From: Physcocola sp002396385
GTDB taxonomy: Bacteria; Bacteroidota; Bacteroidia; Bacteroidales; Paludibacteraceae
Assembly (NCBI GenBank): GCA_946535435.1
Contig: CAMNDM010000007.1
Location: 62,001-126,000 of the forward strand
Reading direction: 5' to 3'
DNA length: 64,000 nt
Positions 35,289 through 43,904 of the stretch are shown here, piece after piece. Positions within the stretch are counted from its first letter, which is position 1, and each line of letters opens with the position of its first letter. The notes beneath the pieces were generated by a model. That model ran no database searches and was not told the origin of the DNA. It saw only the letters and a list, made by a program, of their open reading frames with translations. Both the position numbers and the translations under genes were made by a program.

Positions 35289-36161
35289 TCAGTAGCTTAT
35301 GCTTACCTTTTTGTTGTAAAGGCCCAGCTGGCAGCCTTTGGCGGCGGTCAGTCCAGGTGTTTTAAGCACTTTGTTCACAACCCGAAGGTCGAAGGGCTCC
35401 GGATAGGCCAAGAGCAGCAAATGGTCGGTGCCGGCTGGCTCTGCAAAGGCTATAGGGTAGTCTTTAAGGTCGATGGTGCTGTTGGCCGGTATCAGCAGGT
35501 GGCTCAGGGTCATTCCTTCATCAACGGGCATGCAGTCGTATAGTTCGCCTTCTGCGTTGATGTCGATGATGTTCACGTACAGGTCTACGTTGCTGGTGTT
35601 GCTTACACGGAAGTAGGCCTCTTTGCCGATGTACACTTTGTTGCTAAGCACGGTGTCGGCTTTCCGGTCCATTATGTCGAAACGTACACCGTAGTCGCTT
35701 GTGCCGTTACTGATCTGAACCAGTGAGTTGTTGGCTTGTTTGAAGGCCAGGGCGCGTGCCATATCGTTTTCTATCGATGCTCCACGGTAGCTACATCCGG
35801 CGGCATTGTGGCTTACAGTGCTGCTGCTGCCGTTCATAAGTGAGCCGACCATATGGTCGAAATATTTGCCCGATGCTGAGTTCTGGCTACCCTGTATGCT
35901 GGCTATCAGACTCGAAACCTTTTGGGCGTTTGCCTGTTTAAGGGCGTATACCTTGCTGGTCTCTTTGTTCAGGATGCTGAGGGCAGAATTCTGGCCGACA
36001 CGGACAATGTCGTTCTCTTGAAGCACTTCCCTGCGGCTCAGGCGTTTCCACGTCCCGGCTTCCTGTTTTTCTGCAGTGCCGGTTACGTTATACACTATCA
36101 GGTTTTGTGAAATTGCCACCTCTCCCAAACAGAGAAGAGCGGCTATAATTAACTTTTTCAT
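35289..36161 (-). CDS. DUF4384-domain exported protein
   Basis: This is a secreted or periplasmic protein of about 290 residues. I start at the ATG at 36161, where the product begins with a signal peptide (MKKLIIAALLCLGEVAIS); an upstream start would place 19 residues ahead of it. The C-terminal half reads like DUF4384: the strand YFRVSNTSNVDLYVNIIDI, then SHLLIPANSTIDL, then GTDHLLLLAYPEPF. In Bacteroidetes such domains occur alone or after caspase-like domains; no caspase motif is seen here. The N-terminal part (about 20-110) is a separate region with no recognised motif. Function unknown; possibly envelope sensing. Confidence 0.7.
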   Translation of the reverse strand: MKKLIIAALLCLGEVAISQNLIVYNVTGTAEKQEAGTWKRLSRREVLQENDIVRVGQNSALSILNKETSKVYALKQANAQKVSSLIASIQGSQNSASGKYFDHMVGSLMNGSSSTVSHNAAGCSYRGASIENDMARALAFKQANNSLVQISNGTSDYGVRFDIMDRKADTVLSNKVYIGKEAYFRVSNTSNVDLYVNIIDINAEGELYDCMPVDEGMTLSHLLIPANSTIDLKDYPIAFAEPAGTDHLLLLAYPEPFDLRVVNKVLKTPGLTAAKGCQLGLYNKKVSISY

Positions 36162-36266
36162 ATTACTTGACTTTTTAAGTTGTGACCTATGGATTTTTTG
36201 TTGTATGAAGTTAGGCATTTATGGCTTTGAAACGCGCATCTTGCAACCTTGCAACCTCGCTTTGGG

Positions 36267-36992
36267 TCAGGTCTTTTTCAGATCCACCTTGCCCATTTCC
36301 GGCCTTTCTCCCTTTCTGTAATAGTAGATGATGCCGTACTCGCAGCAGCGCTTCAAGCGTTCTTCTTCTGGCAGGTTCGAGAAGTTTTTCTCTATCTCGT
36401 TCCATATTTCCAGCAAAAGTTGGTCTACTTCGTCGTTCATCTCCACTATGCTTTTCGACGTGCGGTTGGTGTTTTCCTGTAGCACGCGCTGGTTACTGTA
36501 CTTGTCCATAAACAAGTCGTAGTAAACCGACACTTTGGTAATTGGCGGATTGTAAATAGGCACGCCGCCCTGTATCTTACGTTGGTTCTCGCCCTCTATA
36601 ATCTTCTTACCCCATATCGACAGGTTTTCGTCGCTTGCAATGTCGGGTACTGAAAAGTTTTCGGGTTCTAGTCCGTAAAGCTGTTTCGCCTCGGCCTTTA
36701 TCTCTCCCCTTTGCACACACATGTTCAGCACCTGGATGAAGTGCGACACATACATGCGTGCCATTTTCGACTCGGTCGTGCATCCGCGGCTGTTTTCTGA
36801 CTGGCGTGAGCGGCTTTGCTCGTATTCCGATACTTTCCTCCTGTATTTGGGTAAAACCATACTGGCCTGTTCAAGCAAACTGTAGGGGAAGGCCAAATCG
36901 TAGGCATCGTCGTATTTTCTGCCCACGTTCACCAAATCGGTAAGTGCCCTAAGGCGTGCCCGGTTGGTATTCGGTAGTCTTCTGTAAGGCAT
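36267..36992 (-). CDS. Hypothetical conserved protein of 241 residues
   Basis: I do not recognise this protein. It is hydrophilic, charged and mostly helical by eye, with many Asn, Lys and Glu residues, no signal peptide, no transmembrane segment and no obvious catalytic motif. Two notable stretches are an Arg/Ser-rich region (about 52-72) and a C-terminal helix of the type EEERLKRCCEYGIIYYYRKG. The ATG at 36992 is the only good start. It is a single gene between the DUF4384 gene and the TrmB-polyprenyl synthase gene; the spacing of over 40 bp on both sides gives no strong operon link. Confidence 0.65.
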   Translation of the reverse strand: MPYRRLPNTNRARLRALTDLVNVGRKYDDAYDLAFPYSLLEQASMVLPKYRRKVSEYEQSRSRQSENSRGCTTESKMARMYVSHFIQVLNMCVQRGEIKAEAKQLYGLEPENFSVPDIASDENLSIWGKKIIEGENQRKIQGGVPIYNPPITKVSVYYDLFMDKYSNQRVLQENTNRTSKSIVEMNDEVDQLLLEIWNEIEKNFSNLPEEERLKRCCEYGIIYYYRKGERPEMGKVDLKKT

Positions 36993-37033
36993 CTTCTATT
37001 ATCTTTTTTAACAACACATATTACACATTCTGC

Positions 37034-38794
37034 TTAAGACTCGCGCTTAAGTAATCCGTTGGCCAGTTTTACCAACTCTGCCTTTTGTATCTCATCGAGT
37101 GAGGTTCCCTCCAAGGCCTTGACTGCTATCTCGTACTGGCGGTTCATCTCGTCTTCTGTCGCCTTTTTCACATCCAGCCTGTTGTAGATGGCGGTGACTG
37201 CCTTGATTTTTTCAACCTTGTCAAACGATTCTTTGGTAAACCAGTCAACAAGGGCTGCTTCGTCTGGAGTGCCTTTCGCTAGTTCTAGCGCTTTCAGGTA
37301 TAAATAAGTCTTCTTGTTCTCTACAATATCGCCTCCAATGTTTTTTCCAAACACTTCGGTGTCCCCGTACACGTCGAGTATGTCGTCGCACAATTGGAAC
37401 GAAAGTCCGACACCGATGCCAAACTCGTAAAGGGCGTTGGCATCCTTTTTATCGGCACCTCCGCAAATAGCTCCTATTTTGAGCGAACCGGCCAACAACA
37501 CGGCTGTTTTCAGGCGTATCATTTCCATATAGTCGGCAATTGAAACCTTCTGTGTGCTCTCAAAGTTCATATCGTATTGCTGCCCCTCCATAACGCCTAT
37601 CACGGTCTCGTTAAAGTGTTTCAGAACGGCTGGCATATACTTGTTCTTGGTTTTCGCAATCAGCTCGTAGGCTTTCGCCATCATCGTGTCGCCTGAAAGT
37701 ATGGCTGTGTTCTCATCCCATACCTTGTGTACGGTTGGCTTGCCACGGCGTTTGTCCGCGTGGTCCATTATGTCGTCGTGCAGCAGGGTGAAGTTGTGGA
37801 ACATCTCTAGACCAAGAGCCGCCGACAAAGCGGGCTGGACGTCTCCACAAAAGAGTTGGCATGCAAATAGCGTGAAGGCTGGACGCAGGCGTTTGCCCCC
37901 TATCTCAACCAATTCGTAGGCTATGGGTTCATAAAGACCTTGGGGTTCTTTCTTGAACTTGTATTTTGCTAGCTCGCGACGTACATAGTCTTGTATCTCG
38001 CTGAAACTCATCTCTTTCTTTCCAGTGTTCATTTTCCCGTTGTTTATGATGGTTCTGGCATCGCGTCCGAAACTGCGGTAGGAGTCGTATTCTATCTCAA
38101 CGTCGGGTTCGGTGAAGGAGTTGCGGTCGTCGAGTGGAAATGCGAGGTATTTTATAGTTATACCTCTTCCCAGCCATTGTTGTTCGTAGTAGGTCTTGAT
38201 GCTTAAAACCGGATCGTTTGCCTTCTCTGAAGCGTAAAGGTCGGTTATGCGGTCTGTGGGCTGTATGTTGTTCGCCTTTAGCAACTCGTCGGTATAGGTG
38301 AACATAAACTGGCTGTCTGTTTTCAGGTTGACTGTCCCGTTTGTTGCTATTATCTGTTGGTAGATTCGCAGAAACGTTGAACTGGTAAGGCGTTTGTTCA
38401 CTTTCTTCATCTGAGGGTCGGGGAAGGTCAGCCAAATCTCGCTTATTTCTCCTTTTTCAAAGAAAGCGCTTATCATTTCAATGCTGGTCCTGATAAATGC
38501 TACATTCTTCAGCCCTTTCTCTATGGCCTGTTTTGCGCCGGTCCACATACGGGCGCCTTTAATGTCAACCCCTATGTAGTTCTTATCGGCGTTCATCTCG
38601 GCTTGGGCCACTGTGTATTCGCCTTTCCCGCATCCGAGTTCGAGAACAATCGGATGGTTGTTCCCGAAGTAGGAACTCCATTGGCCTTTTTTCTCAAAAG
38701 GTTTCCCGCTCTCGCGCCATACACCGTAAGTATATTGGAACACGTTTTCAAACGAGTCCATATCGCTGAATTTTGCCAGTTTTCCTTTTCCCAT
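37034..38794 (-). CDS. Fusion of tRNA guanine-N7 methyltransferase TrmB and a polyprenyl diphosphate synthase
   Basis: A single continuous 586-residue frame carries two enzymes that are normally separate. Residues ~1-240 match TrmB, which makes m7G46 in tRNA: the SAM motif LELGCGKGEYTVAQ and the catalytic region LTFPDPQMKKVNKRL. Residues ~262-586 match a trans-isoprenyl diphosphate synthase: first Asp-rich motif LLHDDIMDHADKRRGK, second LCDDILDVYGD. The linker (about 241-261, ending INNGKMNTGKKE) contains two in-frame ATGs, at 38032 and 38011, that could start a separate synthase. There is no stop between them. This is either a genuine bifunctional protein or two genes fused by loss of the TrmB stop. 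Downstream of gldH by 6 bp. Confidence 0.88.
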   Translation of the reverse strand: MGKGKLAKFSDMDSFENVFQYTYGVWRESGKPFEKKGQWSSYFGNNHPIVLELGCGKGEYTVAQAEMNADKNYIGVDIKGARMWTGAKQAIEKGLKNVAFIRTSIEMISAFFEKGEISEIWLTFPDPQMKKVNKRLTSSTFLRIYQQIIATNGTVNLKTDSQFMFTYTDELLKANNIQPTDRITDLYASEKANDPVLSIKTYYEQQWLGRGITIKYLAFPLDDRNSFTEPDVEIEYDSYRSFGRDARTIINNGKMNTGKKEMSFSEIQDYVRRELAKYKFKKEPQGLYEPIAYELVEIGGKRLRPAFTLFACQLFCGDVQPALSAALGLEMFHNFTLLHDDIMDHADKRRGKPTVHKVWDENTAILSGDTMMAKAYELIAKTKNKYMPAVLKHFNETVIGVMEGQQYDMNFESTQKVSIADYMEMIRLKTAVLLAGSLKIGAICGGADKKDANALYEFGIGVGLSFQLCDDILDVYGDTEVFGKNIGGDIVENKKTYLYLKALELAKGTPDEAALVDWFTKESFDKVEKIKAVTAIYNRLDVKKATEDEMNRQYEIAVKALEGTSLDEIQKAELVKLANGLLKRES

Positions 38795-38800
38795 GTCTTT

Positions 38801-39286
38801 TTACTTCTTGTTGTTGGTGTTGTTTGAAAGACAAATACGCATGCCTATGTCGCTGATTCCTTTCAGCGAGTCGGTACGCATGCCCTGAATCAGTTCTAAC
38901 CTGTACTTACCGCTTTTCTGAAAGCGGGCGTCCTGTATGAACGAGACGGGCAGGTGGTGAACCGATCCCATCCCTTCTCCAATCCAGCGGCCGCTGTTGT
39001 CGGCCAATACGCAGTTGAGCGTATCGCGGTACACTTCACCGTCTGGGTTGTAGAGGTTGGCGAAAAGCCAGAAGTTTTGGAATGGATAGTTGTTCTGGTT
39101 CCTTATGTCTATCACCACATCGTAGCTGCCGGTAGTGTCAGCCCATTCGAAGTTGAAGTTCACTATGTTGTCTTTCACCCAAATACCCTTGGGCATGCTT
39201 TCACTGGCTTGGAACACCACGTTTTCAGTGCAGGCGCTTGCTATAATGGCGGTGAGAATCAGCGTCAGGTATTTTAACTTATGCAT
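38801..39286 (-). CDS. gldH: Gliding-motility-associated lipoprotein GldH
   Basis: GldH is a lipoprotein required for gliding and linked to type IX secretion in Flavobacteria; non-gliding Bacteroidales keep it too. The 161-residue product starts at the ATG at 39286 (MHKLKYLTLILT), giving a signal with lipobox IIASAC. The body has SMPKGIWVKDNIVNFNFEWADTT-type strands with the GldH pattern. The first 8 bases overlap the end of the RicT-like gene. A much longer upstream reading in the same frame is only the antisense-like continuation of that gene and is not protein-coding. Confidence 0.85.
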   Translation of the reverse strand: MHKLKYLTLILTAIIASACTENVVFQASESMPKGIWVKDNIVNFNFEWADTTGSYDVVIDIRNQNNYPFQNFWLFANLYNPDGEVYRDTLNCVLADNSGRWIGEGMGSVHHLPVSFIQDARFQKSGKYRLELIQGMRTDSLKGISDIGMRICLSNNTNNKK

Positions 39287-40901
39287 TTTCGCTTCCTCCG
39301 TTGTTTTCGTTACCTTGGTTGTGGCGTCCTTGTGGTTGGTTTGTAGTGTTGTTTTCCCGACCTTCGCCCGGCTCCCTTCTGTCGCCCCGGTCTCTTCTGT
39401 CGCCGCGGTTACGTCTGTCACCCCGGTCCCTTCTGTCACCCCGGTTGTGTCTGTCGCCCCGGTCTCTTCTGTCGCCGCGGTCGTTCTGGGGTTGTCCGTT
39501 ACCTTGCTCTTGTTCGCCTTGGTTGTTGTTTTGTGCGCCTAAGTTGTCAGGGTTTTGTTGGTCTTGTCCGTTCTCGCCCCGTTCGTTGCGTTCGCGTCTG
39601 TCACCGCGATCCCGTTCTTTTCTGTCACCCCGGTCCCTCCTGTCGCGGTTGCGTCTGTCACCCCGGTCTCTTCTGTCGCCCCGTTCGTTGCGTGGCTGTT
39701 CGTTAGCAGCCTGTTCGCCTTGGTTGTTTGCGGTGTCAGGGTCGTTGTCTGGCTGCGTAGGTTGGTTACTCTGCTCTTTTTTCTCGTTGCGGTCTTTCTT
39801 GTCGCCCTTGCCCTTGTGCTTTTTCTTTTTATCGAAACGGGTGAGGCTGTCTTGGCCCACAACATTCTGGTAACCTTCGGCGTTCTTTGTCTCGCGTTGT
39901 TGCTGCTGGCTTTCTTCGTCGAGCAGGTTATCCACTTTTTCTCCGCGTTTGTTCAGAGCCTGTATTTCCCTTACACGGTCGGTGGAAAGTGTGACCAGAT
40001 TAGCTGCGAAGTGAGGGTCGCTCGAATACTGCATGGTCTTCGCAAAGACGTCCGTCTTGAAGTGGTAGAAGGTTCCATCTTTGGTTTCCAATGGAATGTC
40101 GCGGGCTGGAATCTCTTTCTGGGCTTCAATATAGCAGTCTTGCTCGAAGTTGAGGCAGCACTTCAGTTTCGCACATTGTCCTGCCAGTTTTTGCGGGTTC
40201 AGCGATATCTCTTGGTAGCGGGCTGCCGAGGTTGAAACCGATACGAAACTGCTCATCCAGCTCGAACAGCATAGAGGTCTGCCGCATGGGCCAATTCCTC
40301 CAATGCGCCCTGCTTCCTGCCGGGCTCCAATCTGGCGCATCTCAATGCGCACTTTGAAGGTGTCGGCCAGTACCTTGATAAGCTGGCGAAAGTCGACGCG
40401 CTCGTCGGCTATGTAGTAGAAAATAGCCTTGTTCCCGTCTCCCTGGTACTCAACATCGCCGATTTTCATGTTCAAGTGCAGATCTTCCGCAATGCGGCGG
40501 CTTTTCAGCATTGTTTCATGTTCGCGGGCTTTTGCCTCCTCGTATTTTTCTAAATCGACCTCACGGGCTATTCGGTAGATGCGTTTGATTTCTGAACGCA
40601 TCGGGTCTATTTTGTTCTTCTTCATCTGTAGAAGCACAAGTTGCCCTGTAAGTGAAACCGTACCGATGTCGTGTCCGGGTGACGATTCAACGGCTACCAT
40701 GTCTCCCTTGTGCAACATCAGGTTGTTGGTATTGCGGTAGTAGCCTTTACGGGTATTCTTGAATATGACTTCTACAAAATCGGTGGCGGCTTGTGCTTCC
40801 GGTATGTCGCACAACCAGTCAAAAGTGTCTAACTTATTATTTGTTCGTTTGCTGCATCCGTTGCAGTTCATGTTGCAGCCTTGGTGTCTGTTACAACTCA
40901 T
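39279..40901 (-). CDS. PSP1/RicT-like protein with an Arg-Gly-Asp-rich C-terminal tail
   Basis: This 540-residue protein has a PSP1 (RicT/YaaT) core: about 40-300, with CGRPLCCSSWM and CAKLKCCLNFEQDCY, four conserved cysteines that bind an iron-sulfur cluster in Bacillus RicT complexes. In B. subtilis RicT, with RicA and RicF, supports RNase Y processing; the role in Bacteroidetes is not known. Residues ~370-540 form a low-complexity tail rich in RGDRRDRGD repeats, positively and negatively charged and probably disordered, a feature of RNA-binding or ribosome-associated tails. The usual Bacteroidetes gene order HolB, RicT-like, GldH is kept here. The tail is clearly much longer than in most relatives. 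Confidence 0.87.
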   Translation of the reverse strand: MSCNRHQGCNMNCNGCSKRTNNKLDTFDWLCDIPEAQAATDFVEVIFKNTRKGYYRNTNNLMLHKGDMVAVESSPGHDIGTVSLTGQLVLLQMKKNKIDPMRSEIKRIYRIAREVDLEKYEEAKAREHETMLKSRRIAEDLHLNMKIGDVEYQGDGNKAIFYYIADERVDFRQLIKVLADTFKVRIEMRQIGARQEAGRIGGIGPCGRPLCCSSWMSSFVSVSTSAARYQEISLNPQKLAGQCAKLKCCLNFEQDCYIEAQKEIPARDIPLETKDGTFYHFKTDVFAKTMQYSSDPHFAANLVTLSTDRVREIQALNKRGEKVDNLLDEESQQQQRETKNAEGYQNVVGQDSLTRFDKKKKHKGKGDKKDRNEKKEQSNQPTQPDNDPDTANNQGEQAANEQPRNERGDRRDRGDRRNRDRRDRGDRKERDRGDRRERNERGENGQDQQNPDNLGAQNNNQGEQEQGNGQPQNDRGDRRDRGDRHNRGDRRDRGDRRNRGDRRDRGDRREPGEGRENNTTNQPQGRHNQGNENNGGSENA

Positions 40902-40942
40902 AAAGTATTTTAAAGATATATATAAATCGGCCTTCCGAAGGC

Positions 40943-42067
40943 CTACTGTTTTATTAGCATTGTCATTTTTAGGGCCAGGTCGAAAAAGACCAGTTTGGCT
41001 TGTGTGTTTTGTTCTATATCGCGTTGGGCCAGTTGAAGTTCCCTCGTCAGCCCGGCTATATTGCGCTCGTTTACGAATGGACCAAATTTTGAAACAAATT
41101 CGCTCTCTTCTTTGGTCATGTAATTCAAAGCCGGATTCTTCAGATTCGAAATAAAACTCTCGCGTATCATCCGCTGGGCGTACTCCAGAAAACTGATGTG
41201 CCTTTTACGGCCTATGCCGGAAATCTCCTCGGTCCATTCTTTCATCTGTTTTGCGTTCCGGGCATACGACGCGCGCATCACTTTTTTGAACAGTTCAAGG
41301 TATTCGCGGTTGTCGCTGCTGCCGGTCAGACTTCCTTCCGCATCGGTCAGACTTCCGTTCCCTAAATGTGCGGCATCAGAGACAGCCTGCTGGTCGAGAT
41401 TCGGGTGACGGTCTTGCAGAAAGTGCCTGATATCTTCTTCGGACAGTGGTGCTACGGGTATGCGCTGTGTACGCGACAAGATGGTCCCTAACACTTCTTC
41501 CGCATTGTTGCTGACTAACAGAAACAGGGTTTTGCCTAATGGCTCTTCTATCGTTTTCAGTAATTTGTTCGCACAAACCACATGCATCTTCTCTGGCAGC
41601 CAGATGACCATTGTCTTGTAACCGCCTTCGTAGGCTTTTTGTGAAAGTGTGTTGTTTATTTCTTCACTCTCATTCGCGTATATTACCGCCTGCTTGTTTT
41701 CTGCCCCAATGAAATCGAGCCATTGGCTCAGGGTGAATGGGGAATGCTTAGTGACCATTTCACGCCATTCTGCGGCATATTCGCTACAGGTGGTGTCTTT
41801 ATCCCCCTTTTTAACAATCGGGTACGCAAAGTGAAGGTCGGGATGAATAAGTGCCGATATTTTCTTGCACGACGGGCATATGCCGCATGAGTCGGTTTCT
41901 GTCCGGTTCTTACAGTTGACGTATTGGGCGAATGCCAGTGCCAGTGCCAGCTTCTGGGTGCCTTGTGGACCACAAATCAGTTGGGCGTGAGGAATTCGTC
42001 CCTCACGTACCGATTTTAGCAACCGTTCTTTTACGGCTTCCTGCCCATATATGTCTTTAAACTGCAC
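40943..42067 (-). CDS. holB: DNA polymerase III delta-prime subunit
   Basis: This clamp-loader subunit has 374 residues, with an AAA+ fold. The Walker A region reads CGPQGTQKLA, lacking the second Gly of GxxGxGK, so it is unlikely to hydrolyse ATP, as usual for delta-prime. A zinc-binding segment follows (CKNRTETDSCGICPSCKK, four Cys). The end of the module has the TIEEPLGKTLFLLVS motif, where delta-prime supplies the arginine finger (SRTQRIPVAPL). It is first of the holB-ricT-like-gldH row. Confidence 0.9.
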   Translation of the reverse strand: MQFKDIYGQEAVKERLLKSVREGRIPHAQLICGPQGTQKLALALAFAQYVNCKNRTETDSCGICPSCKKISALIHPDLHFAYPIVKKGDKDTTCSEYAAEWREMVTKHSPFTLSQWLDFIGAENKQAVIYANESEEINNTLSQKAYEGGYKTMVIWLPEKMHVVCANKLLKTIEEPLGKTLFLLVSNNAEEVLGTILSRTQRIPVAPLSEEDIRHFLQDRHPNLDQQAVSDAAHLGNGSLTDAEGSLTGSSDNREYLELFKKVMRASYARNAKQMKEWTEEISGIGRKRHISFLEYAQRMIRESFISNLKNPALNYMTKEESEFVSKFGPFVNERNIAGLTRELQLAQRDIEQNTQAKLVFFDLALKMTMLIKQ

Positions 42068-42305
42068 TTTTCACCAATCTAAGGTAATATTATTCAAAAG
42101 TACTTAAAATATGTGTCATAAAAAAGCGTGTCACTTGCTTTTTCAAACGCTCTATTTTACAACTATACATTAATTTGCTGACTATAAGAGTGTTACTTTT
42201 TGCGAATACAATATAGCATTTTTTTAGATAATTTGTTTCGCAACGCCTGCCGCTTGCTTTTGCTGTCTATCCTTTCGGGTGGAAGGTGTTGTGGCGCAAT
42301 CTTCG
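42068..42305. other. Non-coding gap between holB and the paralogous membrane pair
   Basis: No convincing gene is seen on either strand. It contains a weak hairpin at about 42119-42144 (AAAAAGC and GCTTTTT) that may terminate the minus-strand pair. Confidence 0.5.
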
Positions 42306-43055
42306 CTATTTCCTCTGGTTTTTCTCTTTCAGATATTCGACCAGACGGTTGCACATCGGATATATGAGCCAGAAGGTGACTATAGCGGAAATACTCATAC
42401 ACAGTGCGCTGATGATGTATTCAAACGATATTACCAGTGTACTTTTTGTGACTTCAATTCCAAGCCATTTCAGTAATTGTTGGATAAATTTCACTGCTAT
42501 AAGCCGGTTGCCCGCGCGTGTGCCGATGTGTAGTACCGTACGGCGGGCTGTTGCCCCTACTGCGCTTTTCATCGTCTGGCTGATGCGGTGCGTACCAATC
42601 ATAACGGCACTGACTGTCGCTATTACCACTGCTGCCTCTCCCGCTCCCAAAAATCCCCCCCCTTTTGTAGAGTGTCCGTATAGGTGCATTAGTTTCTGTG
42701 CGACAATGTAGACGGTCAGTTGGAATTGTATAAGGTCAAGGGGGAGCAACACCCATTGGGCTGTGCTGTTGTTGGGTGCTACTGCTAGTGCCGATAGGGT
42801 GCATGTGAATAGGGCATGTTTCCAGATGCAGCGCCTGACTATTTTGTGTGTCTTGGCTTCTCCTAATACCTCGATGGGCGACGTGGCGATGGCTTGCTCT
42901 ATTTCGGCTGTACTGCAAACCTCCTTCAGGGTATGGCGCAGGTATGCTGTTTTGTCTATTTTCACGAATGGCAGTTTAAAGGCTAGCGCCTGTACCTTGT
43001 CGAAAATAGACATTAGCCAGTCTGCCATTGCTTTGGCCTTCTTTGTTGTTAGCAT
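42306..43055 (-). CDS. Membrane protein, paralogue 2 of a tandem pair (EcsC-like?)
   Basis: This 249-residue protein is a near relative of the upstream gene (43059-43895): both share KIDKTAYLRHTLKEVCSTAEIEQAI-like starts, a central region with DLIQFQLTVYIVAQKLMHLYGH, and an ending with several hydrophobic helices (VTFWLIYPMCNRL here). I count about four hydrophobic segments. The general pattern is similar to EcsC-family proteins, but I am not certain. The pair differs mostly in the N-terminal 30 residues. Only 3 bp separate the genes, so they form an operon. Function unknown. Confidence 0.65.
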   Translation of the reverse strand: MLTTKKAKAMADWLMSIFDKVQALAFKLPFVKIDKTAYLRHTLKEVCSTAEIEQAIATSPIEVLGEAKTHKIVRRCIWKHALFTCTLSALAVAPNNSTAQWVLLPLDLIQFQLTVYIVAQKLMHLYGHSTKGGGFLGAGEAAVVIATVSAVMIGTHRISQTMKSAVGATARRTVLHIGTRAGNRLIAVKFIQQLLKWLGIEVTKSTLVISFEYIISALCMSISAIVTFWLIYPMCNRLVEYLKEKNQRK

Positions 43056-43058
43056 ACT

Positions 43059-43895
43059 TTATACCGTTTCGGTAAGTGTGTCTTCTCTAATTCTGTTACT
43101 AATGGTATCTAAGCCATTGGCCATTATTGTCCTGTTCAGCCTTTTACACATTGGGTAGAACAGCCAAAAGCTGATGAGGGCGGCTAAAACAGCGCACAAC
43201 AGTGCGATTGTTATGGTGGCAGATAGGTTGATGGTGTCGCGGGTGACGCTTACTCCGCACCATTTGAATCCTTGCCTTAACAAGTTTGTAAGTATGACGC
43301 GGCCTCCGACCTTTGTATAGGCTCTGACGGCCTTTTTCGCGGCCGATTTGGCTATTTTCTTTATCGCATTCCCTACTTTGTGGCGTCCTACCATCAGTAG
43401 GCTGACGGCACTTATCATAACGGTGGCCCTTTTGCACAATTGCCCTTTGTTGTCGCGAAGGTCGTGGTATCCGTGCAGGTAGAGTAACTTCTGTACAACG
43501 ATGTAAGTCATCAGTTGGAATTGTACAATGTCGAACACTATCAGGGTTATCTGGATGTACGTGTCCGACGCCACGGCAGCTGCTGCCGATAGGGCTGCTG
43601 TGAAGAGCGAGTGCCTGAGAATGCAGCGTCCGATTATTTTGTTGGTCATTTCTTCGCCTATGGCCTTTATGGGGGTAGTCGCAATGGCGTTCTCAATCTC
43701 TTCGGGCGTGCAACCTTTCAGCCTTCGCTTTAGGTATTTTTTGCGGTCAACATACACTAACGGGGTCTGGAACAGCCAGTTGTGGTAGCGGTCTATTGTT
43801 TTTCTGGCCAGATATAGAAACTTGTCCGTATACTTGTTGCGAAGTAGACGTTTGACAAGATTCTTGGCTACTTTTGTGGCTGCTGCAATCCCCAT
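43059..43895 (-). CDS. Membrane protein, paralogue 1 of a tandem pair (EcsC-like?)
   Basis: This 278-residue protein is similar to its downstream neighbour over most of its length. Shared motifs include TPEEIENAIATTPIKAIGE, VFDIVQFQLMTYIVVQKLLYLHGY, and the C-terminal SFWLFYPMCKRLN. The N-terminus (about 1-50) is positively charged and amphipathic. Tandem duplication followed by divergence explains the pair. It lies 9 bp downstream of the S66 peptidase gene stop, so it may belong to the same transcript. No substrate or partner is known. Confidence 0.65.
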   Translation of the reverse strand: MGIAAATKVAKNLVKRLLRNKYTDKFLYLARKTIDRYHNWLFQTPLVYVDRKKYLKRRLKGCTPEEIENAIATTPIKAIGEEMTNKIIGRCILRHSLFTAALSAAAAVASDTYIQITLIVFDIVQFQLMTYIVVQKLLYLHGYHDLRDNKGQLCKRATVMISAVSLLMVGRHKVGNAIKKIAKSAAKKAVRAYTKVGGRVILTNLLRQGFKWCGVSVTRDTINLSATITIALLCAVLAALISFWLFYPMCKRLNRTIMANGLDTISNRIREDTLTETV

Positions 43896-43904
43896 AAATG
43901 TCTG

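Noticed and set aside
38801..39439. A longer reading of gldH starting at 39439
   Set aside because: The extra 51 residues are Thr/Glu-rich code from the overlapping RGD repeat region; the signal peptide begins at 39286.
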